NCBI GenBank assembly: GCA_003298465.1
Contig: QNGA01000003.1
Span: forward strand, 1 to 64,000
Length of the DNA stretch: 64,000 bases
Source of the DNA: a halophilic archaeon
GTDB lineage: Archaea > Halobacteriota > Halobacteria > Halobacteriales > Haladaptataceae
Direction of reading: 5' to 3'
The translations under genes were made by a program, and so were the position numbers. Below the pieces are notes generated by a model. It searched no databases. It saw nothing but the letters and a program-made list of their open reading frames with translations, and was not told the DNA's origin. Positions within the stretch are counted from its first letter, which is position 1. Each line of letters starts with the position of its first letter. This document shows positions 34,195-43,050 of the stretch, piece by piece.

Positions 34195-36819
34195 TCAGGG
34201 GAACACGAGGACGGTCGCGTGGTCGGTTTCGAGCACGACGACCTCCTCCCCGCTCTCGGCGCGGTACTCCTCCTCGACCGCTATCCAGTCGCCGTCGACG
34301 GTGACCTCCTCGCCGTCGGCGTCGAGCGTCACCTCGCCGTGCGTCTCCTTCTGGGCCTTCAGTTCGGCGGGGTCGGCGGCCTCTAACGCGGCGACGACCG
34401 CGCCGGCCCTGTCGCGGAACTCCGGCCCGATGGCCGAGTGGTCCGGGTCGACGTCGACCGGGACGAGCTCGACGTTCGGCCGCCCCGCCTCGATGTAGAC
34501 CGGCGCGTTGACAGTCTCGCTCAGGTCGTACGTGTCGGGGGCCCGCTCCAGGTCGGCGTACAGTTCGATGCGGTCGAGGTCGGCGTTCAGCGCCATCCCC
34601 TCGTCGGACTTCCACGCCCGCACCTCGCTCGCGACCTCGGCGATGACCTCGCCGGCCTCCTCGGCCTCCTCGTCGTGCATCTCGACGTCGGGCCAGCGCG
34701 CGCGGTGGACGCTCTCCCCGGTGCCGGGGAGGTGGTCGTGTATCTCCTCGGCGAGGAACGGCGAGAACGGCGCGAGCATCCGGACGACGCTGGAGACGCA
34801 GGTGTACAGCGCGTGCCGGGCGGCGTCGCGCTCGCCGGGGCGTCCCTCGTAGAGGCGACCCTTCACGAGTTCGAGGTAGTCGTCCGCGAGGTCCTCCCAG
34901 ACGAACTCCCGGAGGGTCCGGAGCGCGGTGTCGAACCGCTGTTCCTCCATGTCCGCTTCCACCGCGTCGGCGGTCCGGGAGAGTCGCGAGAGTATCCAGC
35001 GGTCGGCGTCGCGGTACGCCGGGTCCGACACGTCGGCGGTGTCCTCGTCGAAGTGGTTCGCGGCGAACTGGAAGATGTTCCAGACCTTCGTCAGAAACCG
35101 CGAGGCGGACTTGACCTCCTTCCACTGGAACTGGATGTCGCTACCGGGCTGGCCGCCGAGCGCGAGCGACTGCCGGAAGGCGTCGGCACTGTACTCCTCG
35201 ACGGCCTCGGTCGGCGCGACGACGTTGCCCCGGGACTTGCTCATCTTGTTGCCGTCCGGGCCGAACACCATCCCGTTGACGAGGATGGTGTCCCACGGGT
35301 GTTCGTCGGTCAGCGCCGCGACGCGGAGGAGCGTGTAGAACGCCCACGTCCGGATGATGTCGTGGCCCTGCGGGCGGAGCGCGACCGGTTCGAACTCCGC
35401 CAGGTCGAGGTCGTCGGGCCACCCGGAGATGTGGAGCGGGGTTATCGAGGAGTCCATCCACGTGTCCATCACGTCCGTCTCGCCGACCCACGCGTCGGCC
35501 CCGCACTCGGGACAGTCGCCGACGACGGGGTCGTCCTCCGTCGGGTCGACCGGCAGTTCGTCGACGTCGGCGATGTGCCAGTGGCCGCACTCGTCGCACT
35601 CCCACGCGGGGATGGGCGTGGCGAACACGCGCTGGCGGGAGATGACCCAGTCCCAGTCCATCCCCTCGGTCCACTCTTCGAGGCGGGCGGACATGTGGTC
35701 GGGAATCCACTCGACCTCCTCCGCCTGCTCCAGAATCTCGTCCTTGTGGACCTCGACGAACCACTGCTCCTTCGAGAGAATCTCGATGGGCGTGTCACAG
35801 CGCCAGCAGGCGCCGACCGACTGCTCGGTCTCTTCGGCGTCGTTGAGGTAGCCCTCGTCGTCGAGTTCGTCGGCGATGGCCTCCTTGGCGACGTCGATGG
35901 TCAGTCCGGCGAACTCGCCGGCGAGGTCGTTGAGGTGGCCGTCCTCGGTGACGACCGGTCGGAGGTCGAGGTCGTGTTCGGCCCACCAGTCGACGTCCTG
36001 CTTGTCGCCGAAGGTGCAGATCATCACCGCGCCGGTCCCGAAGTCTCCGTCGACGTCGTCGTCGCCGATGAGTTCGACCTCCTGGCCGAACAGCGGCACC
36101 TCGAACGTCTCGCCGATGCGGTCGGCGTAGCGGTCGTCGTCCGGGTCGACGGCTATCGCGACGCAGGCGGGGAGCAGTTCCGGTCGCGTGGTGGCGATTT
36201 CGAGATCTTCGTTCTCGACCCCATCGAAGGTGACGTAGTAGAGCGTCCCCGTGCGGTCCTCGTTCTCGACCTCGGCGTCGGCGATGGCGGTCTGGCACCG
36301 CGGACACCAGTTGACGGGGTGTTCGTCGCGGTAGACGTAGTCGTCCATCTCGACGAACGAGCGCTGGGTCTTCGCCCAGTACTCCGGATCCATCGTCCGG
36401 TACTCGGCGTCCCAGTCGATGGAGAACCCGAGCGCGTTCATCGTCTCCTTCATCGAGTCGATCTGCTCCTCGGTGTGTTCGACACAGAGGTCGCGGAACT
36501 CCTCGCGGGAGACGTCCGTGCGGTGGATGTCGTGGTTCTCCTCGACCTTCACCTCGGTCGGGAGGCCGTGGCAGTCCCAGCCCTGCGGGAAGAGGACGTT
36601 CTCGCCCTGCAGGCGGTGGTAGCGGGCCGCGAAGTCGATGTAGCACCACTGGAGTCCGTGGCCGATGTGGAGATTGCCCGTGGGGTACGGCGGCGGCGTG
36701 TCGATGACGTAGTCGAGGTCGGCGTCGGGGTCGGGGCTGTGCACGCCCGACTCCTGCCACTCCGTCCGCCACTTCTGCTCGATTCGTTCCGGTTTGTAGT
36801 CGTCTGGCACGTCAGTCAT
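34195..36819 (-). CDS. valS: Valine--tRNA ligase
   Basis: 874 residues, a class I synthetase. HIGH is at residues 51-54 in [11 protein letters not shown], and KMSKS at 525-529 in [11 protein letters not shown] large CP1 editing domain with two Cys pairs (CPRC, CWRC) and the zinc-like CDECGHW and CPECG loops lies between. The C-terminal helical anticodon domain follows. The start [14 protein letters not shown] is family-typical. It charges tRNA-Val. A tRNA-Val gene happens to lie at 9.8 kb. Confidence 0.95.
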   Translation of the reverse strand: MTDVPDDYKPERIEQKWRTEWQESGVHSPDPDADLDYVIDTPPPYPTGNLHIGHGLQWCYIDFAARYHRLQGENVLFPQGWDCHGLPTEVKVEENHDIHRTDVSREEFRDLCVEHTEEQIDSMKETMNALGFSIDWDAEYRTMDPEYWAKTQRSFVEMDDYVYRDEHPVNWCPRCQTAIADAEVENEDRTGTLYYVTFDGVENEDLEIATTRPELLPACVAIAVDPDDDRYADRIGETFEVPLFGQEVELIGDDDVDGDFGTGAVMICTFGDKQDVDWWAEHDLDLRPVVTEDGHLNDLAGEFAGLTIDVAKEAIADELDDEGYLNDAEETEQSVGACWRCDTPIEILSKEQWFVEVHKDEILEQAEEVEWIPDHMSARLEEWTEGMDWDWVISRQRVFATPIPAWECDECGHWHIADVDELPVDPTEDDPVVGDCPECGADAWVGETDVMDTWMDSSITPLHISGWPDDLDLAEFEPVALRPQGHDIIRTWAFYTLLRVAALTDEHPWDTILVNGMVFGPDGNKMSKSRGNVVAPTEAVEEYSADAFRQSLALGGQPGSDIQFQWKEVKSASRFLTKVWNIFQFAANHFDEDTADVSDPAYRDADRWILSRLSRTADAVEADMEEQRFDTALRTLREFVWEDLADDYLELVKGRLYEGRPGERDAARHALYTCVSSVVRMLAPFSPFLAEEIHDHLPGTGESVHRARWPDVEMHDEEAEEAGEVIAEVASEVRAWKSDEGMALNADLDRIELYADLERAPDTYDLSETVNAPVYIEAGRPNVELVPVDVDPDHSAIGPEFRDRAGAVVAALEAADPAELKAQKETHGEVTLDADGEEVTVDGDWIAVEEEYRAESGEEVVVLETDHATVLVFP

Positions 36820-37069
36820 ATCTGGCTGGTGGTGGAGAGAATCCCGTCGCTGTCGTGTAGTCCGGCGAGAACACGCGCGACGCTTCGCGCTGCTGCGCTA
36901 GAGACGTACTACCGACGCAGTCACGCTCATACTTCAACTGAGCGCACCTTCGCTGATAAATGTTCCCGTCCGATGCTCTCCGGGCCGTCGCGTCCGGACC
37001 GTCGCCGCTTCCCGACGCCGGTCCGCGGTCGGAGTCGGCGGTACTCCCGTCCCTGGTCGGACGCGACCG
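36820..37069. other. Intergenic region upstream of valS
   Basis: 250 bases between the valS start and the end of the channel gene. It contains no supported gene. The AT-rich stretch around 36920-36965 (catacttcaact, gctgataaat) may hold promoter elements for valS. No tRNA, repeat or T-box-like structure was recognised. Confidence 0.5.
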
Positions 37070-38113
37070 TCAGTTCGACCAGACGATGGTGCGCGTGAGC
37101 ACGAACATCAGCAGCGCGAGCAGCACGTGACCGAGCAACGCCTCCACCCCGGCCACGACCCGCGCCCACTCGCCGATGGGCTGGATGTCGCCGTACCCGA
37201 GCGTCGCGAAGGTGATGGTGCTGAAGTACAGGCTCTTGAAGAAGACGAGCGACAGGAAGCCTCCGGGAGTCGTCCCGGGATTCTCGACCTCGTACGTGAT
37301 GGCGACCCCGCCGGCCGTCTCCTGGATACCGCCGGTCAGCGGGTACAGTACCGCACAGAGGACGACGACCGCCAGGGAGGTCGCGATGACTCGATACGGG
37401 CTACTGCCGTACGCCGTCGTCCATCGCCAGCCCTCCTCGGCGATGGCCTTCAGGTACGCCCTCGACTCCCACAGGAGCCGCCGATGCATCTCCTTCTCGC
37501 GGTGGTAGTACCGGCGCATCGACCGACTCAACCCGTTCTTCTCGGCGACGCGCTGGAGTTCGCGGTACGTCCAGCGCGCCGCCTCGAACCGCTTGCTGCG
37601 GTCGTCCGCGTCGTCGACCGCCGCCAGTTCCGCCTCGTAGACCACCCGATCGCCGAACGACGTCTCCTCGTTGACGCGGGCGTTCGCGAAGACCACGTGG
37701 TGGAGTCGACTCCGTCGCAGCGACGCGAACCGGAGGTCGGAGCGGTCGAACTCCGCAGTTTCGAGGTTCGCGTCGCAGAACGTCGCCCACTGCGCGTCCG
37801 TCTCGCGAAACCGGCTGCCGCGGAGGTCCGTGCCGGTGAAATCCGCGTTCCGGAGGTTGCAGTCGACGAACCGGGCGTCGACGAACGTCCGTTCCGAGAA
37901 CCACTCGACGTCGTTCAGGGAGACGCCGCGAAAGACGGCACCGTCGAAGCGACGGCCGGTGGCGGCCGCCAGCGCGTCCGCGGGCTTCTGGGAAACGTCG
38001 GCGTGCCAGACGCAGCGGTCGGTCCCGTCCCAGACCGGCCGCCAGCAGCAGACGCCCCCGACGTCGGGCAGCGTGCTCGCCTCGTTCGTGTACCCGCATC
38101 GCTCCTCGGGCAT
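37070..38113 (-). CDS. Pentapeptide-repeat potassium channel with Cys/His-rich N-terminus
   Basis: 347 residues. Residues about 5-45 are Cys/His-rich (CGY, VCCWRP, RCVWHAD), probably a zinc site. About 55-150 are pentapeptide repeats of the A(N/D)FxG type (FVDCNLRNADFTGTDL). A charged helical linker leads to a two-helix pore module with the selectivity filter TLGYGD near residue 305 between hydrophobic segments. The product is predicted to be a K+ channel with cytosolic sensing domains. The start at 38113 is chosen because the upstream extension overlaps the next gene. Confidence 0.82.
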   Translation of the reverse strand: MPEERCGYTNEASTLPDVGGVCCWRPVWDGTDRCVWHADVSQKPADALAAATGRRFDGAVFRGVSLNDVEWFSERTFVDARFVDCNLRNADFTGTDLRGSRFRETDAQWATFCDANLETAEFDRSDLRFASLRRSRLHHVVFANARVNEETSFGDRVVYEAELAAVDDADDRSKRFEAARWTYRELQRVAEKNGLSRSMRRYYHREKEMHRRLLWESRAYLKAIAEEGWRWTTAYGSSPYRVIATSLAVVVLCAVLYPLTGGIQETAGGVAITYEVENPGTTPGGFLSLVFFKSLYFSTITFATLGYGDIQPIGEWARVVAGVEALLGHVLLALLMFVLTRTIVWSN

Positions 38114-38239
38114 AGTGGCAGATTGGTCCCCAGAGGTTTCTTCGTTCTCATCCGTCGATGGCCGCTCGTCGGACGTACCGTCCGGGGCGACGAACGCCGG
38201 GCCAGCACCGTTTTCCGGTCGTCTCCCGTTCGTCTCGAC

Positions 38240-38551
38240 GTGACCAGCGTCGACGACGTCGAAGACGACCTCGAACAGGCACGGAACGCCGCGCGGTCGG
38301 ACGTCGCCGCCGTCCTCGCGGACGTGAAGGAGTCCCTCGCCGCGCTGCCGGACCGCGAGGAGGACCGCGAGTCCGAACTCCGGGAACTCCGCAACCGACT
38401 CTCGGAACTCGAACACGACGCGGGTGCGGACGCCGTCGAGAAGATAGAGCAGGCCCGGAACGGCATGCACGTCCTCCAGAAGGACGCCGGCCGCGGGGAA
38501 CCGGAGGAGACCGACCTGAGCGACGAGGGGTTCGGCGACGCGAGGGAGTAG
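38240..38551 (+). CDS. Small acidic coiled-coil protein
   Basis: 103 residues from GTG 38240, which has an AT-rich box (gttttcc) about 27-30 bases upstream. The sequence is Asp/Glu/Arg-rich with heptad-like stretches (RESELRELRNRLSELE and EKIEQARNGMHVLQ), predicted as helical coiled coil. I recall similar uncharacterised haloarchaeal proteins. Function unknown. It is divergent from the channel gene. Confidence 0.65.
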   Translation: MTSVDDVEDDLEQARNAARSDVAAVLADVKESLAALPDREEDRESELRELRNRLSELEHDAGADAVEKIEQARNGMHVLQKDAGRGEPEETDLSDEGFGDARE

Positions 38552-38597
38552 GCGACGGGGCACAGCGTACTACTTGTTCCGGGCCGACGGCCCGGTC

Positions 38598-39692
38598 ATG
38601 GACGAACTGGTCGAACTCACCCGCGACCTCGTCTCGATTCCGAGCCACGAGGACGAGACGGCTGCGGGCGACCGCATCGAGGAGTGGCTTCGCGCCGAGA
38701 CGGACGCCGACGTGACCCGCGACGACGCCGGCAACGTCGTCGCGCGCCGGGGGACCGACGCCGGGGAGTCGCTGGCGCTCGTCGGCCACCACGACGTGGT
38801 CCCGCCGGCCGACGCCCAGACGGCGGACGGCGAGTACGCGGTCGTCGAGCGCGACGGCCGCCTCTACGGCCGCGGCACCGCCGACATGAAGGGTGCGGTG
38901 GCGGCCGCGATGCTTTCGTTCCGGGACAGCGAGATACGGGCCTCGTCCGGCGACGCCGCGTCGGAACTCGTCTTCGCCAGCTTCGTCGGCGAGGAGGTCG
39001 GCGGCGAGGGCGCTCGCGCGGCCATCGACGCGGGGTTCCGCCCGGACTACGCCGTCGTCGGCGAGGGGTCGACGGGATACTCCGCGCCGGGCGTGACCGA
39101 CGTCGCCGTCGCGCACAAGGGACGCCGGGGGAGTACCATCACCGCGCGCGGGGAGGCCGCCCACGCCAGCGAACCCGAGGCCGGCGAGAACGCGGTCTAC
39201 CGCGCCTGCGACGCCGTCGACGTGGTCCGGGAGCGCGAGTTCCCGACGACCGAGGTGCTCGGCGAGGAACTGTCCGGCAGCGTCGCTGTCACGGGAATCG
39301 ACGGCGGCAGCGCGTGGAACGTCGTCCCGGCCACCTGCGAGGTGACGGTCGACGAGCGCACCGTGCCCGGCGAGCGCGTCGACCTCGAAGCGGTCGAGGA
39401 GATAGACGGCGTGGAGTGGACCGTCGACCAGGACCTCCCGCCGATGCGCTGTGACGACGACGCGTTCGCGGAGACGGTGCTCGACGCGGCCCGCGACGCC
39501 CAGGCGGCGGCCCCGGAGCTGGTGACGAAACCCCACGCGACCGACGCGGGGTGGCTCTCGGACGCCGGCACGACCTGCGTGGTCTGCGGCGCGGCCGAAC
39601 CCGGCGAAGCCCACACCGACGAGGAGAGCGTGAGCCTCGACGTGCTCGAGCGGTGCTACGACATCTACCGCGCGACGGCCGAGAGCGCCTGA
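38598..39692 (+). CDS. M20 family metallopeptidase/deacylase
   Basis: 364 residues. The metal and catalytic motifs are VGHHDVVPP (His, Asp), RGTADMKG (Asp bridging metals), EEVGGEG (catalytic Glu and metal ligand) and a late His in PGEAHTDEES. The lid domain shows the ITARGEAAHAS block. The family removes N-acyl groups from amino acids (succinyl-diaminopimelate desuccinylase, acetylornithine deacetylase or LysK-like). The exact substrate cannot be fixed. It follows the coiled-coil gene by 46 bases. Confidence 0.87.
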   Translation: MDELVELTRDLVSIPSHEDETAAGDRIEEWLRAETDADVTRDDAGNVVARRGTDAGESLALVGHHDVVPPADAQTADGEYAVVERDGRLYGRGTADMKGAVAAAMLSFRDSEIRASSGDAASELVFASFVGEEVGGEGARAAIDAGFRPDYAVVGEGSTGYSAPGVTDVAVAHKGRRGSTITARGEAAHASEPEAGENAVYRACDAVDVVREREFPTTEVLGEELSGSVAVTGIDGGSAWNVVPATCEVTVDERTVPGERVDLEAVEEIDGVEWTVDQDLPPMRCDDDAFAETVLDAARDAQAAAPELVTKPHATDAGWLSDAGTTCVVCGAAEPGEAHTDEESVSLDVLERCYDIYRATAESA

Positions 39693-39802
39693 GAGGTGGG
39701 TCGTGAGGTTATCGACGAACGGGCGTCGCGGGAACGCGGCGGGGAGCGAAACCGAAGCGCTCTTGCCCGAACGCGGACTGGTGACGACGGCGAGTAACAG
39801 GA

Positions 39803-41122
39803 ATGCTACTGACCGGAACGGTCGTCGCGGACGCGTCGACGGTCATCGAGGACGGAGCCATCGTGGTCGAGGACGAACGCATCGCCGCAGTCGGCGAGCG
39901 CGAGGACGTCCTCGACGCCTACCCCGACCGCGAGGTCCGGTCGTACGACCTGCTCGCGCCGGGATTCGTCGGCAGCCACGTCCACTCCGTCCAGAGCCTC
40001 GGGCGCGGCATCGCCGACGACACCGAACTGCTCGACTGGCTCTTCGACCACGTCCTCCCGATGGAGGCGAGCCTCGACGGCGAGGCGATGTACGTCGCGG
40101 CGCGACTCGGCTACCTGGAGATGATAGAGAGCGGGACGACCACCTGCGTCGACCACCTCTCGGTCCACCACGCCGACCGGGCGTTCGACGCCGCCGTCGA
40201 GATGGGCATCCGCGGTCGCCTCGGGAAGGTCCTGATGGACAAGAGCGCGCCCGACGGCCTGCAGGAGGACGTCGACGCCGCCCTCGCGGAGACCGAACGC
40301 CTCATCGAGCGCTACCACGGCGCGAACGACGGCCGGATACGGTACGCCGTCACGCCGCGGTTCGCCGTCTCCTGCACCGAGGAGTGTCTGCGGGGCGCGC
40401 GCGCCGTCGCCGACGACCACGACGGCGTCCGAATCCACACGCACGCCAGCGAGAACCGCGACGAGGTGGCGACCGTCGAGGACGAGACCGGTCGGCGCAA
40501 CATCCACTGGCTCGACGAGGTGGGCCTGACCGGCGAGGACGTGGTGCTGGCGCACTGCATCTGGACCGACGAGGGCGAGCGCGAGGTGCTCGCTGAGACC
40601 GGCACGCACGTCACTTACTGCCCGTCCTCGAACATGAAGCTCGCGTCCGGCGTCGCGCCGGTGGTCGACTACCTCGACCGCGGCATCAACGTCGCGCTCG
40701 GCAACGACGGACCGCCGTGTAACAACACGCTCGACCCGCTGACCGAGATGCGCCAGGCGAGCCTCCTCCAGAAGGTCGAACACCTCGACCCGGAGGCGAC
40801 GCCGGCCGGGACCATCTTCGAGATGGCGACCGTCAACGGGGCTCGGGCCGCCGGCTTCGACCGCGTCGGCAAACTCCGCGAGGGCTGGCGGGCGGACGTC
40901 GTCGGCCTGACGACCGACGAGACGCGCGCGACGCCCCTGTACGACCCGCTCTCGCACCTCGTCTTCTCGGCGCACGGCGACGACGTGCGGTTCACGATGG
41001 TCGGCGGCGACGTGCTCCAGGCGGACGGCGAGGTCGTCGTCGCCGACGCCGACGCCATCCGGGAGCGGGCCCGGGAGGTCGCCGACGGCCTGGACGTCGC
41101 TCCCGACCAGCCCGGCCGCTGA
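39803..41122 (+). CDS. Amidohydrolase, nucleoside/SAH-deaminase type
   Basis: 439 residues. The metal-site motifs are GSHVHSVQS (HxH), HTHASEN (His), AHCIWT (His) and GNDGPPCNN (Asp). The segment LGRGIADDTELLDWLFDHVLPME is close to the methylthioadenosine/S-adenosylhomocysteine or 5'-deoxyadenosine deaminases, so a role in purine nucleoside salvage is likely. Chlorohydrolase- or guanine-deaminase-like activity is the alternative. Confidence 0.85.
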   Translation: MLLTGTVVADASTVIEDGAIVVEDERIAAVGEREDVLDAYPDREVRSYDLLAPGFVGSHVHSVQSLGRGIADDTELLDWLFDHVLPMEASLDGEAMYVAARLGYLEMIESGTTTCVDHLSVHHADRAFDAAVEMGIRGRLGKVLMDKSAPDGLQEDVDAALAETERLIERYHGANDGRIRYAVTPRFAVSCTEECLRGARAVADDHDGVRIHTHASENRDEVATVEDETGRRNIHWLDEVGLTGEDVVLAHCIWTDEGEREVLAETGTHVTYCPSSNMKLASGVAPVVDYLDRGINVALGNDGPPCNNTLDPLTEMRQASLLQKVEHLDPEATPAGTIFEMATVNGARAAGFDRVGKLREGWRADVVGLTTDETRATPLYDPLSHLVFSAHGDDVRFTMVGGDVLQADGEVVVADADAIRERAREVADGLDVAPDQPGR

Positions 41123-41128
41123 CCCGGG

Positions 41129-41287
41129 TCAGCGGCCGAGCGCGGTTATCGCGTCGGCGGGCGTTCCGCCGCGCGCCGAACGGCCGGCCGAGTCCTCGGC
41201 GACCCAGTCGCCGTCCGGGGTCGGACGGACGGTCGGACACTCGTCGGGGTCGCGGACCGCGTACTCCGGTCGATAGGTGGCGGACAT
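41129..41287 (-). CDS. 52-residue conserved-looking small protein
   Basis: ATG 41287 is preceded on the minus strand by acttaagg at about 27 bases, an ideal leaderless promoter, which supports a real small gene. The sequence MSATYRPEYAVRD, then DGDWVAEDS and TPADAITALGR, recalls the strand-strand-helix layout of HicB-like antitoxin domains. No HicA-like partner is next to it. Function unknown. Confidence 0.5.
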   Translation of the reverse strand: MSATYRPEYAVRDPDECPTVRPTPDGDWVAEDSAGRSARGGTPADAITALGR

Positions 41288-41483
41288 CGAGGACCGATGC
41301 GGTCTCGTCTTCCTTAAGTTGTCGCCGCCTACCGTTCGAACAGCCACCGCCTGAACCGGGTCCGCGTCCGCTCTGCGGCGTGTCGGGACGGAAGCCCCGG
41401 ACGGTATCGGACGGCCGCGTCGTTCGCCTGCACCGGTCGTCTCCGCTCACGGCAGATACTGCCAGTCGAGGGCGTGACGCTGG

Positions 41484-42485
41484 TCAAAAGCGGAGCTCCT
41501 CGTCCGACGCGGTGAACGGCGCGATCGACGCGTTGCGCTGGGCGACCCAGGCGAGCCGCAACACGAACGAAAATAGGATGGCGAGCGGTGCGAATCCGGC
41601 AGTGATCGCGACCGGAACGAGCGAGTTCAGCCAGCCCGCGGTGAGCGGCGTCGTCTTCACGCCGCCGTAGACGACGAGCACGACGGCCGTCAGGACCTCT
41701 ACGGGGACACCGACGTACAGGAGTACTCGGGAGAGAACGGAGAGCTCTTTCTCTATGTAGAGCGTCCGGAAGTACTTCCGTGCGACGTCGATGTCGAGGA
41801 GGTTCGTTCGGATCGCCGCGAGCAGGTCTCGCTGGTCGTCGGAAAGCCGGTCGTCGAAATCGGACGCTATCCGATCTATATCGCGGAGCTGGGTCGCGTG
41901 ATTCGTTCCGAGTGTCGCCTCGATGACGGTGAAGATTCGCGCCGAGTCCGCGTCGAGCGCCCGAGTGACCCTGCTCACGTCCCCGAGCAGCTCGTCGACG
42001 AGTTTCTCGACGTGCTCTCGCAGGCGGTCGTCCGTCGTGTCCGCTACCTGCTCGCGGAGTTCTTCGGTCCGGTCGCTGGTCGATTCATGCAGGGAGAGCA
42101 GGAATTCACCCGGCTTCACGGGACCTGCGGACCATCCGGCACGCGCCTGGACGTCCTCGCGGTATTCGAGCGCCCCTTCGAGACGCTGGCGTAACTCGCC
42201 GGGGGCGCCGAGTTCGCGCGAAAGGACGAGCTGGTTGATGGAGAGCACGACGGTGATGAGCGTGAAGTTCCCGCCGAGTAACGCGCTGAACAGGAAGTAC
42301 ATCGGGCTGGACGGACGACCGGAGAGGACGCCGACGTACGTTAGTACGGCAAAAACGAGGGACACCCCACCGAGCAAGGCACCAGCAACGGTCAGACGGT
42401 TACCGGTCACGAGCAACCACGAAGCCATCGACTCGCCGGTCGAACGCCGCGCGGTAGTTCTTCGGACATCGGTCGGTGTCCCCAT
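41484..42485 (-). CDS. Hypothetical membrane protein with central helical domain
   Basis: 333 residues. Two hydrophobic segments (about 28-50 and 62-82) and two near the C-terminus (about 255-275 and 285-310) flank a charged helical domain of about 160 residues. This gives a likely cytoplasmic domain between two helical hairpins. I do not recognise the family. Codon use is slightly less GC-biased than in neighbours. Confidence 0.6.
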   Translation of the reverse strand: MGTPTDVRRTTARRSTGESMASWLLVTGNRLTVAGALLGGVSLVFAVLTYVGVLSGRPSSPMYFLFSALLGGNFTLITVVLSINQLVLSRELGAPGELRQRLEGALEYREDVQARAGWSAGPVKPGEFLLSLHESTSDRTEELREQVADTTDDRLREHVEKLVDELLGDVSRVTRALDADSARIFTVIEATLGTNHATQLRDIDRIASDFDDRLSDDQRDLLAAIRTNLLDIDVARKYFRTLYIEKELSVLSRVLLYVGVPVEVLTAVVLVVYGGVKTTPLTAGWLNSLVPVAITAGFAPLAILFSFVLRLAWVAQRNASIAPFTASDEELRF

Positions 42486-42590
42486 ATTTGACGTCGGCCA
42501 CTAAGCCGCTCCGGCACCCTCGTTCCGACCCCCGGAGCGAATTCCGGGATGGTCGATATTCCTTTCTACTTCGCTGTGGTAGTATTTCAC

Positions 42591-42935
42591 ATGACTACGG
42601 CAGACCGCGACGACTCGTGGTTGCGACTCGTCATCGTGATACTCGCCGTCGTTCTGCTCGCGCCGATGCTGATGATGGCGTTCGCGTTCCCGATGATGGG
42701 CGGCTGGATGATGGGGCAAGGATACGGAGGGCAAACACCGCTCTGGGGGTGGGGGATGATGCTCGCCTCGCTGCTGGTCGTGCTCGGTCTCGGGTACGTC
42801 CTCTATCGCGCGGTCGCCAGGGACGGGTCCGACGGTGACGCCGCGCTCGAAGAACTGCGACTGGCCTACGCCCGCGGCGACATCTCCGAGGAAGAGTTCG
42901 AGTCCCGCCGCGAACGCCTCCGGCATGAACGGTAG
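42591..42935 (+). CDS. Met-rich SHOCT-domain membrane protein
   Basis: 114 residues. The first hydrophobic segment runs into a methionine-rich patch (MLMMAFAFPMMGGWMMGQG), then a second helix and a C-terminal SHOCT motif (ELRLAYARGDISEEEFESR). An AT-rich box near 42560-42570 supports leaderless ATG 42591. Met-rich patches in membrane proteins often bind Cu(I). The adjacent gene encodes a copper oxidase with its own Met/Gly insert, so copper handling is a reasonable inference. Confidence 0.75.
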   Translation: MTTADRDDSWLRLVIVILAVVLLAPMLMMAFAFPMMGGWMMGQGYGGQTPLWGWGMMLASLLVVLGLGYVLYRAVARDGSDGDAALEELRLAYARGDISEEEFESRRERLRHER

Positions 42936-43050
42936 CGGCGATGCCGTCGCGTTCGGACTCTCGACGGTGTCTGGACCGCATCGACGGCTCTTCGTATCTT
43001 CGAGCCCACTCCGTTGCGAAGGGACCGTCGGACCGACGACCAACGGCTCG

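Noticed and set aside
34438..37098. 886-codon plus-strand frame opposite valS
   Set aside because: It is antisense to a gene with intact HIGH and KMSKS motifs. The product is a repetitive Val/Asp/Arg sequence with no family features.
38158..38715. Arg-rich plus-strand ORF spanning the coiled-coil and M20 genes
   Set aside because: It is a frame shadow. Both underlying genes have better starts and family features.
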